Shown here one piece after another: positions 17,503-26,537 of a stretch of 64,000 nt of DNA. Each line of letters opens with the position of its first letter. The stretch's first letter is position 1. The notes below the pieces were generated by a model. That model saw nothing but the letters and a program-made list of their open reading frames with translations. It searched no databases and was not told the origin of the DNA. Position numbers and translations under genes: made by a program. The stretch covers positions 2,294,001 through 2,358,000 of the forward strand of contig NZ_CACVAN010000001.1 in NCBI RefSeq assembly GCF_902726655.1. Reading direction: 5' to 3'. This stretch comes from Virgibacillus ihumii. Lineage in GTDB: Bacteria; Bacillota; Bacilli; Bacillales; Amphibacillaceae.

Positions 17503-18930
17503 TTAAAAGCGAAAATAAATAAATGGATTGAATGTATTTGAAATCATGTAAACAACGGACATAAGCAATACAATCGAATAACTTCCCGTTGCCGCAAAGC
17601 GATATCCTGCTGCACGAAGATTACTGGACTGTTTTGCCTTGTTTTCCAACGATGCACAAACCTTTTTCAATAAAGGAGTAGATGCAATGAGCGCAATAAC
17701 CAGAATGATGCCATTCTCAGCCAACTGAAAAGATGCATCTATCCCCCAGCTGCCACTGCCGTTAAACCCGAACATCGAGCCCAAATAGGAAAAAGCATAC
17801 GAGAACGAGTTGGACCGAAAGAACACAAAGCCCGTCACGACAACAAACATTGCATAGACATGCGCAAACACCCGACTGGACTGTTTTAACATTTTTCCGA
17901 GAAACGCTTTCTCCAGCATAATAAATAAGCCATTATAGGTACCCCATAGAACAAATGTCCAATCCGCTCCATGCCATACCCCGGTCAGCGTCCAGACAAT
18001 CAGCAAATTGATGTAAGTGTGCACTTCCCCTTTTCGATTGCCTCCTAACGGGATATAGACATAATCACGAAACCATGACCCAAGTGATATGTTCCAGCGA
18101 CGCCAAAATTCACCGATCGATTTTGAAATATACGGGTAATTGAAGTTCTCCAACAGGTTAAATCCAAACATTCTTGCAAGGCCAATTGCCATATCGGAAT
18201 AACCCGAAAAATCAAAGTAGATTTGAAATGTATAGGCAATGATACCGATCCAAGCCAGCCCCGAGGAAAGATCGGCCGGGTTTTGGGCGAAAATCTGATC
18301 CGCAATGCTGCCGCAACTGTCTGCGATGATTACCTTTTTTCCAAGTCCGATAATAAACCGCCGAATTCCATATGCAAATCCTGCAATCGTTTCCCGCCGT
18401 TCTTTAATTTGAGCTGCAATCGTTTGATAACGGACAATAGGCCCCGCGATCAGCTGTGGAAAAAGGGAAATATAAAGCCCTACATTAAAAGGGTTTTTTT
18501 GTGCTTCACCGTCTTTACGATAAACGTCAATGACATAACTAATCGACTGAAATGTAAAAAATGAGATACCAATTGGGAGTGGAATATCCGGAATTTCAAT
18601 GGATATCGACAGTAACGTATTCAGGCTCCCAATCAGAAACTGCGCATATTTAAAAACGATCAAAATGCCAAGATTGGCTGCAATCATTACCGCCATTATC
18701 CACTTCAATTGCGCGGACGAATCCCTTCTTGCATCAACGATCAGCGCGAATAGATAGTTCATGCCGATTGACAACAGCATGATCACAACCAATACCGGTT
18801 CACCCCATGCATAGAAAAACAGGCTGCCGGCAAGCAGACAATAGTTTTTCAAAGCGCGCGGCACAAGAAAATAGGTGAGCAGCATGATTGGGAGAAATAG
18901 AAATAAAAAAACAGGCGAGCTGAAAACCAT
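17503..18930 (-). CDS. MBOAT-family membrane O-acyltransferase (AlgI-like)
   Basis: About 475 aa with ten or more membrane segments. Typical AlgI features are SISYVIDVYR, a conserved FDFSGYSDMAIG, FWRRWNISL and the catalytic His in TGVWHGADW near residue 325. It brings acyl groups from the cytoplasm across the membrane for O-acylation of a surface polymer with the DHHW protein encoded next. ATG at 18930 is preceded by GGAG at 12 bases; an upstream TTG at 18948 overlaps that site and is less likely. Confidence 0.9.
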   Translation of the reverse strand: MVFSSPVFLFLFLPIMLLTYFLVPRALKNYCLLAGSLFFYAWGEPVLVVIMLLSIGMNYLFALIVDARRDSSAQLKWIMAVMIAANLGILIVFKYAQFLIGSLNTLLSISIEIPDIPLPIGISFFTFQSISYVIDVYRKDGEAQKNPFNVGLYISLFPQLIAGPIVRYQTIAAQIKERRETIAGFAYGIRRFIIGLGKKVIIADSCGSIADQIFAQNPADLSSGLAWIGIIAYTFQIYFDFSGYSDMAIGLARMFGFNLLENFNYPYISKSIGEFWRRWNISLGSWFRDYVYIPLGGNRKGEVHTYINLLIVWTLTGVWHGADWTFVLWGTYNGLFIMLEKAFLGKMLKQSSRVFAHVYAMFVVVTGFVFFRSNSFSYAFSYLGSMFGFNGSGSWGIDASFQLAENGIILVIALIASTPLLKKVCASLENKAKQSSNLRAAGYRFAATGSYSIVLLMSVVYMISNTFNPFIYFRF

Positions 18931-19050
18931 ATATCTGACACACTCCAAATGAAATAGTTCGACTACATCAAAATTCTTCGGAACACATCGTTAAAAGCTG
19001 GATGCTAAAAACGTTAAATTGAGATTTGTAATACACTTTTAAAAGAACGT

Positions 19051-19090
19051 AAAAAACGTGGCACCACCATGTTTACGGTGTGTACCACGT
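19051..19090 (-). terminator. Terminator of the amino-acid permease gene
   Basis: An ACGTGG/CCACGT stem with further inner pairing (CACC/GGTG) ends in a T6 run on the minus strand, eight bases past the stop. Confidence 0.8.
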
Positions 19091-19098
19091 TTCGGATT

Positions 19099-20559
19099 TT
19101 ATCCCCTGTTCTCCGCCTCAACTTTTTTATTCCCGAGAATCAGGTAATTCAGTTCTTCTTTTGGAATACTGTTAAATTCAGTGCGTTTCGTCAGATAAAA
19201 AATGAATCCGAGTGCGATCCAGGCAATCAGGGCAATTATGGATTCCATACCTAATGCTGCCGGTGAACCGGGAATAAGCAGCAGTCCCAAAAAGGTAAGG
19301 CCTGCAATCATGCCAAGTCCGGCTAATGTTTTTTTCAATGGTGCAACAACATGTTTCTTTGGATTAAACTCACGGCCTTTGGACCATTTAAATAATGAAA
19401 ATGCCGTAAAACATGTGTAGAAATACGCAATCGTTACGCCGATGGATGACATGTTAACGACCCAGCCAAGCACTTCACGGCCGAACCATGGTGCGAGCAT
19501 TGCGACAATAACTGTGAAAATGATACCAACATACGGTGTTTTATATTTGGAGTGCAATTTGGAAAATGACTCCGGTAGGATTTTCGCACGTGCCATGGCA
19601 AACAATAAACGGCTTGATGAGATAATGAATCCGTTCAGACCGGTAAAAATCCCCATCGTCAGGGCTACCATCAGAATGACTAATCCCATTGTTCCAAGCA
19701 AGTCCTGAACAGCCGCCCCTGTTCCCCATACCGCATTTTGGGCAATCAGATCTTGCCATGGTGCAATCATTGAAGTAGCAATGATCATCAGGCTGTACAG
19801 CAAAGCAGCAAAGAAAATAGCCAAAATGATTAACATAAATGCTTTTCTGGATGAAAAGTGAAATTCCTCAGCTGCCTGCGGGACGTTATCAAACCCAACA
19901 TAAGCCCATGGCGCAATCGCGACAATCGAAATAATCGCTGCAAATGCAGTTGTTTCTGTCGGGAACAGCGGTGCCACATTATCCAGTCCCGCTCCAGGCT
20001 GTATACCAACCATAAATGTAATGGCTATCACACCAATAACCATGATCGAACAGAATACAAACTGCATCTGACCGGACAAACCGGTTCCTTTAATATTAAA
20101 ATATCCGAAAACAGCCAGCGTAACGGACGCAATGAGAATTTCCGTAAAATAAACATCCCAGCCGGCAACCTGATATAAATGCATGTTTTCAATCAACGGC
20201 GGGAAGACAAATTTAAACATCAATGAGAATGCGGAAGCGTTTAAAGCAACAATACATATGTACCCGAGTGTTAAAAACCATCCGCAAATAAAGGCATGTG
20301 TCCGCCCCAGGCTGATAAATGCATAGGCAAATTCACCGCCTGATACCGGGAAACTTTTTATCAAAAAACCGTAACTTACGGCAATGAGCATCATAAGAAG
20401 TGCGCCGATGCAGAAGCCGATGATGACGCCAAGCGGTCCGGAGCCTTCCATCCACGTTGTCGGCTGTACGAACGCACCCCAGCCAATTGAGGATCCAAGC
20501 GCAATCGCCCATACCCAATGTGGCTTCAGTGATTTTTTCAATGTCTGTCGTTCTTCCAT
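19099..20559 (-). CDS. APC-superfamily amino acid permease
   Basis: 486-aa integral membrane transporter with about 12 hydrophobic helices. ALGSSIGWGAF in the first helix is the unwound Gly-rich motif of the APC fold that binds the amino-acid backbone. GWFLTLGY and the IAPWAYVGFDNVPQAAEEF block are also typical. The substrate cannot be read from sequence. AAGGAG precedes the ATG. It is a single-gene unit with its own terminator; nothing in the neighbourhood indicates a pathway. Confidence 0.85.
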   Translation of the reverse strand: MEERQTLKKSLKPHWVWAIALGSSIGWGAFVQPTTWMEGSGPLGVIIGFCIGALLMMLIAVSYGFLIKSFPVSGGEFAYAFISLGRTHAFICGWFLTLGYICIVALNASAFSLMFKFVFPPLIENMHLYQVAGWDVYFTEILIASVTLAVFGYFNIKGTGLSGQMQFVFCSIMVIGVIAITFMVGIQPGAGLDNVAPLFPTETTAFAAIISIVAIAPWAYVGFDNVPQAAEEFHFSSRKAFMLIILAIFFAALLYSLMIIATSMIAPWQDLIAQNAVWGTGAAVQDLLGTMGLVILMVALTMGIFTGLNGFIISSSRLLFAMARAKILPESFSKLHSKYKTPYVGIIFTVIVAMLAPWFGREVLGWVVNMSSIGVTIAYFYTCFTAFSLFKWSKGREFNPKKHVVAPLKKTLAGLGMIAGLTFLGLLLIPGSPAALGMESIIALIAWIALGFIFYLTKRTEFNSIPKEELNYLILGNKKVEAENRG

Positions 20560-20723
20560 GCTTCGTCTCCTTCTGTACGCTTATTTATATACCACTCTAA
20601 AATATCAAAAATCGACAACTTTCACAAAAGCTCCTTTACTAGTGTACGTCGGGTTAGTGGTAATAATTCAGCATTATGAACCAATGAATGGAATCTTAGA
20701 TTAAAATTTGCGTCAAAATAAAG

Positions 20724-20760
20724 AAAAACAAGACGTGTGAATGGTTGCGTCTTGTTTTTT
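20724..20760. terminator. Bidirectional terminator after galU
   Basis: A stem of AAAAACAAGACG with CGTCTTGTTTTT has a 12-nt loop. An A run precedes it and a T run follows it, so it serves the galU transcript on the minus strand. Confidence 0.85.
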
Positions 20761-20772
20761 ACAGATTTTGTT

Positions 20773-21648
20773 CTATTTCAAAAGCTTTTCACGAAGCTCT
20801 TCCAAATATTGCATCATAGGCTCGCGCAAATCATTACGTGATAGGGCAATCTCCAGGGTTGTTTTAATAAATCCGAGTTTTTCACCGACATCATAACGGT
20901 TTCCTTCTATTTCCAGAGCAAATACACGCTGAATTTTGTTGAGTTCCTGGATGGCATCGGTTAATTGGATTTCTCCGCCTGCACCAATTTTCTGGTCGTC
21001 AAGAAAATCAAATATTTCCGGTGTCAGAATGTATCTGCCTATGATAGCGAGATCTGACGGTGCTTTACCCTGTTCTGGCTTTTCCACAAAACTCTTGACC
21101 TGATGAAGTTTGCCGAACCTTTCCATTGAGTCAATAATACCGTATCGGTGTGTTTCTTCTTCGGGAACTTTTTTTACACCAATCACAGATGACTTTGTGT
21201 TTTCAAACTCCATCATAAGCTGACTCAGTCCGGGCTTATCATTTTGAATGATATCGTCGCCAAGCAATACTGCAAATGGCTCGTTTCCGATAAATTTACG
21301 GGCACACCAAATCGCATGACCAAGCCCTTGTGGTTGTTTTTGCCTGATGTAATGAATGTCGATTTTAGCGCTTTCTTGTATCCGTTCCAATACTTCGAAT
21401 TTTTCCTTCTTCAGCAGGTTATCTTCAAGTTCAAATGACTTATCAAAGTGATCCTCAATCGCTCGTTTCCCTTTACCGGTCACAATAATGATGTCCTCAA
21501 TACCCGACTCAATTGCCTCTTCAACAATATATTCTATGGTTGGTCTGTCCACGATCGGCAGCATTTCTTTGGGCATCGCTTTTGTTGCGGGGAGAAATCT
21601 TGTCCCCAGCCCTGCTGCGGGTATGATCGCTTTTTTAATATGCGCCAT
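20773..21648 (-). CDS. galU: UTP--glucose-1-phosphate uridylyltransferase
   Basis: 291-aa enzyme making UDP-glucose for teichoic acid glucosylation and glycolipid anchors (GtaB in B. subtilis). The activating motif [20 protein letters not shown] is at residues 9-28, and FVEKP and [10 protein letters not shown] follow in order. The start at 21648 is where the conserved [13 protein letters not shown] begins, with GGGG upstream; the longer frame reaches back to 21708 inside tagO. It overlaps the tagO 3' end by 14 bp, so it is translated from the same transcript. Confidence 0.93.
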   Translation of the reverse strand: MAHIKKAIIPAAGLGTRFLPATKAMPKEMLPIVDRPTIEYIVEEAIESGIEDIIIVTGKGKRAIEDHFDKSFELEDNLLKKEKFEVLERIQESAKIDIHYIRQKQPQGLGHAIWCARKFIGNEPFAVLLGDDIIQNDKPGLSQLMMEFENTKSSVIGVKKVPEEETHRYGIIDSMERFGKLHQVKSFVEKPEQGKAPSDLAIIGRYILTPEIFDFLDDQKIGAGGEIQLTDAIQELNKIQRVFALEIEGNRYDVGEKLGFIKTTLEIALSRNDLREPMMQYLEELREKLLK

Positions 21649-22741
21649 TTTTGTTCCCCTTTCCGGAATCTTTTTCCTTTCGATTGAATCTTCGTTGTAT
21701 TGTATCAATTATCGGCCGTCTACCACCCCAGACAACACCGCTTACTTCGGCAAGCAACTGAATCAAAGCCAGCACAAAGAATGTAATCACCAGCGCCGTG
21801 AACAGGGATGCCTTGGAAAATAGGATAGCCATCGCACCAAATAGTATACTGAATGCATAGATAATCAAAACTGTTTTCCGGTGACTGAACCCTTTGGCAA
21901 GCAGCTGATAATGGACATGCTTGTTATCAGGCATCATAATATTTTCCTTGTTATACGCCCGCCGTATGATGGCAAATGCTGTGTCAAAGATCGGTACTGC
22001 CAGAACAATTACGGGAATGATGAAACTGAACAGGGCAATATTTTTAAACAACCCTAGGATTGACACCACGGCCAGCATATAGCCAAGGAAATTGGAGCCG
22101 GTGTCCCCCATGTAAATTTTTGCGGGATAAAAATTGTGAAACAGAAAACCAAGATTTGAGCCTATCAGAACAATACATATAAATGCGGCCAGAATGCTCT
22201 GCATATCAATGAGCGCCATTACAAACATACTGATCAGCGCAATGGTCGTTACGCCGGTGGCAAGTCCATCCAGGCCGTCAATCAGGTTAATCGCATTAGT
22301 AATACCGACAATCCACAATATCGTGATCAGCACACTGAAGAAACCAAGATCAATCAGGCCGATAATCGGAATGGTAATATTTTCGATAATAAGCCCGGAT
22401 GAAATCAGAAATGATGCTGCAATCAACTGGCCTGCCAGCTTCACGACCGGCCGGATCTGAAACCTGTCATCAAGCGCACCGGTCAGAATAATTACGATAG
22501 CTCCAAGTGTGATTTCGAGAAGGTGCTCATGATGGGGCTGCAGATAAAGCAATCCCAAAAACACACCAAGAAAAGTAGCCAGACCTCCCAATCTTGGTGT
22601 CACTTTTTTATGTATTTTACGGTGATTCGGAAAATCAACCACTTTAAGTCTTAATGCAAGTTTTCTGACTGGATATGTCAGCAGGAATGTTGAAACAAGC
22701 GAAATAGCAAACGCTATCGCCAGGTCAGTATAATTAAACAT
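21635..22741 (-). CDS. tagO: Undecaprenyl-phosphate N-acetylglucosamine-1-phosphate transferase
   Basis: 368-aa membrane enzyme that starts wall teichoic acid synthesis by moving GlcNAc-1-phosphate from UDP-GlcNAc to undecaprenyl phosphate. About ten membrane helices are present, with [13 protein letters not shown] (metal-binding Asp pair), the early [14 protein letters not shown] motif and a cytoplasmic His-rich loop (NKHVHYQL). AGGAG precedes the ATG. It heads the tagO-galU operon; a plausible promoter is at 22795-22824. The other tag genes lie 8-20 kb away. Confidence 0.93.
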   Translation of the reverse strand: MFNYTDLAIAFAISLVSTFLLTYPVRKLALRLKVVDFPNHRKIHKKVTPRLGGLATFLGVFLGLLYLQPHHEHLLEITLGAIVIILTGALDDRFQIRPVVKLAGQLIAASFLISSGLIIENITIPIIGLIDLGFFSVLITILWIVGITNAINLIDGLDGLATGVTTIALISMFVMALIDMQSILAAFICIVLIGSNLGFLFHNFYPAKIYMGDTGSNFLGYMLAVVSILGLFKNIALFSFIIPVIVLAVPIFDTAFAIIRRAYNKENIMMPDNKHVHYQLLAKGFSHRKTVLIIYAFSILFGAMAILFSKASLFTALVITFFVLALIQLLAEVSGVVWGGRRPIIDTIQRRFNRKEKDSGKGNKNGAY

Positions 22742-22794
22742 AATTTATCTCCTAAAATATCTACTTGTCGAACATTGTTGATTTACTGACTTAA

Positions 22795-22824
22795 ATTATA
22801 CCGAATGTATGGTACGGGTGGCAA
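22795..22824 (-). promoter_or_regulatory. Candidate sigma-A promoter of tagO-galU
   Basis: Reading leftwards, TTGCCA and TATAAT are separated by 18 bp, about 55 bp before the tagO start. The -35 box is one base off the family consensus TTGACA. Confidence 0.5.
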
Positions 22825-22889
22825 ATTAAAGTATGGTTGCAGGGGCGGAATATGATGCTGACGGATGATTTTCCGACAGAATATGGGTA

Positions 22890-23040
22890 GTGGTTGGGGC
22901 TTATCGAATAATCGAGTAGAAGGGGCTGCTCGATTGATTAGAGGTGGAATCTTGATCGAGTTGGAGGACTTCCCGATTGAGTAGAAGTGGTTCCCGATCG
23001 AGTTAGGGGAATCCTCGATCGAATACACCAGCCCCAACCG
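22890..23040. repeat. Degenerate 20-23 bp tandem repeat with CGATCGA/CGATTGAGT core, bounded by inverted ends
   Basis: About five or six imperfect units share a GATCGAGTT(G/A)G(G)GG-like core (for example CGATTGAGTAGAAGTGGTTCC beside CGATCGAGTTAGGGGAATCCT, each 21 bp). The block starts with GGTTGGGGCT (22892) and ends with its complement AGCCCCAACC (23030), so the whole segment could fold back. It fills the gap between the TetR gene and tagO. The rest of the gap shows nothing I recognise. Confidence 0.65.
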
Positions 23041-23047
23041 CTCCCTT

Positions 23048-23689
23048 TCAGCTTCTTTTCCCTACACCGCCCATTATTACCGAGATGAGCTGCTTAATTT
23101 CCCCTTCATCATCCCAGTTTTTATCCGGCTGCAGGATGAAGCGGGTTATCATGAATCCGATAATGGATGAGACGATCAGGCGGATAATCGTTTCGTTTGG
23201 CAGATCCCGCAACTCTCCTTTTTCTTTATAAAAATTCAAGGTCTGATTGAAAGCCGGATAGACTTTCCCGCTGAATTCTTTTTTGTAAGCATCCTGGATA
23301 TCCTGATGGAATGCCAATTCCTGCATGACAATTTTGATTAACGGAAGATTGGACTGAGCGAATTCGAAACGGTTTTTAATAAATGCATACATCAAATCCT
23401 CGAAATGGGCAAAGTCCTTCCTGAACACCTGATCCACAAATTTTTCAGCAAACATAGGTGCAGCAAAATTGGTGATAACCGGTGTGACGATTTCGACGAG
23501 CAGGTCTTTTTTTGTTTTGTAGTGACGGAAGATGGTACCTTCTGCCACCCCGGCCCGTTTAGCGATTTCACTTGTTGACGTATTGTAATAGCCTTTTTCA
23601 GAAATCAGTTCAATGGCGGCCTGGATAATCTCAATTTGTTTGCGGGTCATATTTTTTTCATTGCGCAATAGTTCCAGCATATCTGTCAA
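23048..23689 (-). CDS. TetR-family transcriptional repressor
   Basis: 213 aa. The N-terminal helix-turn-helix (residues about 18-60) reads GYYNTSTSEIAKRAGVAEGT, followed by IFRHYKTKKDLL, the family signature. The C-terminal domain would sense a ligand, unknown here. A TTG start at 23689 is preferred because AGGAG is nine bases upstream; the ATG three codons on has no good site. It is the last gene after an ABC ATPase and permease, and a TetR-type palindrome lies at the promoter of that operon (25472-25487), pointing to self-regulation of the exporter. Confidence 0.88.
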   Translation of the reverse strand: MTDMLELLRNEKNMTRKQIEIIQAAIELISEKGYYNTSTSEIAKRAGVAEGTIFRHYKTKKDLLVEIVTPVITNFAAPMFAEKFVDQVFRKDFAHFEDLMYAFIKNRFEFAQSNLPLIKIVMQELAFHQDIQDAYKKEFSGKVYPAFNQTLNFYKEKGELRDLPNETIIRLIVSSIIGFMITRFILQPDKNWDDEGEIKQLISVIMGGVGKRS

Positions 23690-23707
23690 TGGTATTCACT
23701 CCTGTTC

Positions 23708-24718
23708 TTATAAAGTGCGATGTTGTTTCAGGGCGGTAATGTTCAGCAAAATGAAAATGATGGAAAAGCCGGCCAAAACACCGATTTCAGGTAATACTGC
23801 CGATAACTCCTGCCCGCGGATCATAATGGCCTCCAACGCATCTGCACCATACGTCAGGGGCATAATTTTTCCGATGGCATCGATCCACTCAACCGACTCA
23901 ATCGGGAATACGCCACAGAAAAATACTTGCGGTACGATGACAACCGGGATAAATTGAATCATTTGAAATTCATTTTTCGCATAAGCCGATAAGAGTGTCG
24001 CCAGACTCAAAGCTGTAATTGCGAGCAGCAGAGTTATTGCGAGTACTGCTGCAAAAGAACCCGCCATGTAGATGCCCAATACATAAATGGAATATGCCGC
24101 AACGATGGCTGATTGAATAATGATAAAAATGCCGAACCCTATCAGGTAGCCCACGACGATTTCCCAGCGCTTCAGCGGTGTTGCCAACAGCCGCTCCAAC
24201 GTCCCCTGCGTGCGTTCGCGGAGAAACGATACCCCACCGATGATGAATACGAAAAAGAAAACGAAAAACCCAATCAGAACGGAACCGGTGTTATCAAATA
24301 AATTCAAGTCGGCTGATCCGTGCATGAATTCTACATCAAAGTCCGGTGCTTTTGGATTCAGTTGCTTTGCCGCCTGGCTAATCACTCGGTTAACTGCAGA
24401 TGTCGCAGATGGCTGACTTCCTTCCATGATTAATTTTTGCTCAGAAAAATTCAGAAATGCATCGATTTCCTGATTTTCGAGTGCATCTGTCGCTTCCGAT
24501 TCACTCATTGCAGTGATTGTTGTATCCTCATCTTCCATGATGGTCTGCATTTGTGAAGGTACGCCGCTGACTGCAATAGTCGGTTCATACTGTTCCATAT
24601 CCAGCACGAGCCAAAGCAGTGTCATGACCAACAACGGTGCAACCATCATGAGTGCAATGCTTCGTTTATCCCGCAAAAACTGCTGGATGATGCGCTTAAC
24701 GATGGCCAGTATTCGCAT
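23708..24718 (-). CDS. ABC-2 type transporter permease
   Basis: About 336 aa. One N-terminal membrane helix is followed by an extracytoplasmic domain (residues about 45-175) and then five helices, the layout of YhgE/YadH-like drug or lipid exporters. FLRERTQGTLERLLATPL is the conserved ABC-2 permease motif that contacts the ATPase. ATG at 24718 has GGAGG nine bases upstream. It overlaps the ATPase gene by 23 bp. The substrate is unknown; the TetR partner suggests a xenobiotic or lipid. Confidence 0.88.
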   Translation of the reverse strand: MRILAIVKRIIQQFLRDKRSIALMMVAPLLVMTLLWLVLDMEQYEPTIAVSGVPSQMQTIMEDEDTTITAMSESEATDALENQEIDAFLNFSEQKLIMEGSQPSATSAVNRVISQAAKQLNPKAPDFDVEFMHGSADLNLFDNTGSVLIGFFVFFFVFIIGGVSFLRERTQGTLERLLATPLKRWEIVVGYLIGFGIFIIIQSAIVAAYSIYVLGIYMAGSFAAVLAITLLLAITALSLATLLSAYAKNEFQMIQFIPVVIVPQVFFCGVFPIESVEWIDAIGKIMPLTYGADALEAIMIRGQELSAVLPEIGVLAGFSIIFILLNITALKQHRTL

Positions 24719-25436
24719 GGTGTGCACCTCCAAACTTCAGAAACGCTTCTTCCAATGTTTCCGTGCTGCTTTTTTCCTTTAATTCTTCGGGACTTCCATG
24801 TGCGATAATATAACCATCGCGTAAAAGTGCAAGGCTGTCGCATTTTTCTGCTTCGTCCATCACGTGGGTGGTGATGACAATCGTCGTGCCTCTTTTTTGC
24901 ATATCGCGCAAATCCTCCCAGATGGATGCACGAAGAACCGGGTCAATCCCGACCGTCGGCTCATCGAGAATCAACAGTTTCGGCTCGTGAAGAAGTGCAA
25001 CTGCCAATGACATGCGCCGCTTCATCCCACCTGAAAATTTCTCCAATGTTTTATCAAGGTGGTCGGTCAGGTTGACGATTTTAGCAGCTTCCTTGACTCG
25101 CTCCTTCTGCTGTTTTTTTGGAATACGATAAATGCTTGCAAAAAAATGCAGGTTTTCCCGTGCTGTCAATTCACTGTACAGTGCATCCGCCTGGGCCATA
25201 TAGCCGATTTGCTGCATGAGGCTGAATGACGGCATTTGCTCATTATCGATTTTGGTTGTGCCATGTGAGGGCGTCAGCAGCCCAATCAGTACTTTAACCA
25301 GCGTTGTTTTTCCCGACCCGGATGGCCCGAGCAGCCCAAAAAGCTGCCCTTCCGGAATATTCAGATTCACATCTCTCAATACGGTTTCTTTATTATAACG
25401 GTGTGCAATGTTTTTCAATTCGATGAAGGTTGACAT
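24696..25436 (-). CDS. ABC transporter ATP-binding protein
   Basis: 246 aa with Walker A GPSGSGKT, the Q-loop, signature FSGGMKRRMSL, Walker B LLILDEPTVGIDP and the switch His (TTHVMDEA). The start at 25436 (MSTFIELK) is set by AAGGAGG upstream. The frame stays open upstream only because it runs into a 20-bp repeat array, so longer predictions are false. It drives the permease encoded next, whose start it overlaps, and is controlled by the promoter and palindrome at 25472-25520. Confidence 0.92.
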   Translation of the reverse strand: MSTFIELKNIAHRYNKETVLRDVNLNIPEGQLFGLLGPSGSGKTTLVKVLIGLLTPSHGTTKIDNEQMPSFSLMQQIGYMAQADALYSELTARENLHFFASIYRIPKKQQKERVKEAAKIVNLTDHLDKTLEKFSGGMKRRMSLAVALLHEPKLLILDEPTVGIDPVLRASIWEDLRDMQKRGTTIVITTHVMDEAEKCDSLALLRDGYIIAHGSPEELKEKSSTETLEEAFLKFGGAHHANTGHR

Positions 25437-25471
25437 GTGATGAACCTCCTTTTTTAATAAATGCATTTTTT

Positions 25472-25487
25472 GTGAGTGATTACTCAC
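25472..25487. promoter_or_regulatory. TetR-type operator palindrome of the ABC exporter operon
   Basis: GTGAGTGATTACTCAC has GTGAGT and its complement ACTCAC around a 4-bp centre. It lies immediately downstream of the -10 box at 25492-25497, where a bound repressor would block transcription. The operon's last gene encodes a TetR protein. Confidence 0.6.
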
Positions 25488-25491
25488 TATT

Positions 25492-25520
25492 ATAATATTG
25501 GATTTATAAATGTTTGTAAA
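25492..25520 (-). promoter_or_regulatory. Sigma-A promoter of the ABC exporter operon
   Basis: Reading leftwards, TTTACA and TATTAT are separated by 17 bp, directly followed by the operator palindrome. An overlapping TATAAT three bases further on would need a 20-bp spacer. Confidence 0.6.
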
Positions 25521-25651
25521 GAGAAAATTTAAAATGGCTAACATTGATAGCGAGCAGTTTCTGGTATTGCTGGTTTTTGAGGCCCTTTGACGCGTGATTG
25601 TGTTGCGATGGGTGGTATCTATTGGATGATTGATATATTGCTTGCAGCGGT

Positions 25652-25845
25652 TGTGGTTTTGCTCGTGCGGTTGATGTTCACCCTCATACAGTTGATGTTT
25701 TCCTCGTACGGTTGATGTTTCGCCTGTACGGTCGATGTTTTCCCCGTGCGGTTGATGTTCCGCCTGTGCGGTTGATGTTTTCCTCGTACGGTTGATGTTC
25801 ACCCTCATACAGTTGATGTTCGCCCTCGTACGGTCGATATCCGCC
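25652..25845 (+). repeat. 20-bp tandem repeat array A1 (about 9 units)
   Basis: Units follow TGATGTT-N(5-6)-C(G/A)T(A/G)C(G/A)GT and are 20 or 21 bp long. The first (25652-25671) and last units are degenerate. It lies between the divergent ABC exporter operon and the DUF2935 gene, upstream of both. It is the same family as the arrays at 32.4, 36.1, 37.7, 47.4 and 56.0 kb. Confidence 0.9.
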
Positions 25846-25967
25846 GATTCTACAAGTCAGGCAGCCTCCCCTTATTTTCTAGTCGTCTTTTATAATCAAG
25901 CATGAACGAACCCGCACAAGCATACATTTTATTGGACATAAATTTTTTACATCAGGAGGCTGGGGAT

Positions 25968-26393
25968 ATGCAGTACTATTACGGGAGTCAAATGCCACTT
26001 CGGGTGCTGGATGAGGCGGAGTTTTGGAAAATGCAGGAGTCGGAACATACAGTGGTCATGCGGGAATTGATGCCGAATCTGGAGCAGGAATACGTTGATG
26101 CCCTGAAGCATTGGGAGGAAGTGCTGAACACGACGCATCAGCATGTCAAGCGCTTCATTGAATCGGTAGTCAGGAGCAAAAATAAAGTTGCACCGGCGCT
26201 GTATCAGCAGGTGCTTGATCTGGTGTCGTTCTGTCTGCAGGAGAGTGTGGCGTTCATCCAGTTTTGCAGACAGGTGAAAACCGAGAGCGAGGCGGCTGCC
26301 AACAATCAGACGGCCAAAGTTGTCATCAACCATATCATTGATGAATCGGAGTATTTTATCGGGATTGCACAAACGATTTTATATGAAAAATAG
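25968..26393 (+). CDS. DUF2935-domain protein
   Basis: About 141 aa, helical, with His/Glu residues placed like those of four-helix metal-binding bundles (for example HWEEVLNTTHQH and FCRQVKTESEAA). I assign it to the DUF2935 family by recognition only; its function is unknown, and other members have two such domains in tandem. ATG at 25968 has AGGAGG ten bases upstream; a longer frame from 25902 lacks a site. It has its own terminator and lies beside array A1. Confidence 0.65.
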   Translation: MQYYYGSQMPLRVLDEAEFWKMQESEHTVVMRELMPNLEQEYVDALKHWEEVLNTTHQHVKRFIESVVRSKNKVAPALYQQVLDLVSFCLQESVAFIQFCRQVKTESEAAANNQTAKVVINHIIDESEYFIGIAQTILYEK

Positions 26394-26401
26394 CTTGATT
26401 G

Positions 26402-26429
26402 GACGCCCTTTTCCCGGGTGTCTTTTTTT
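26402..26429 (+). terminator. Terminator after the DUF2935 gene
   Basis: A GACGCCC/GGGTGTC stem with a 7-nt loop is followed by T7. Confidence 0.85.
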
Positions 26430-26537
26430 ACTGCAAACAAGGGAAAAAACTGCCGCGATTTTTTCAAAACGGAGCACGATGGCTTTCCAAATTGCTCCGC
26501 TCCACTTATAATATGTACAGGAAAGGTGGTGTCTGCC

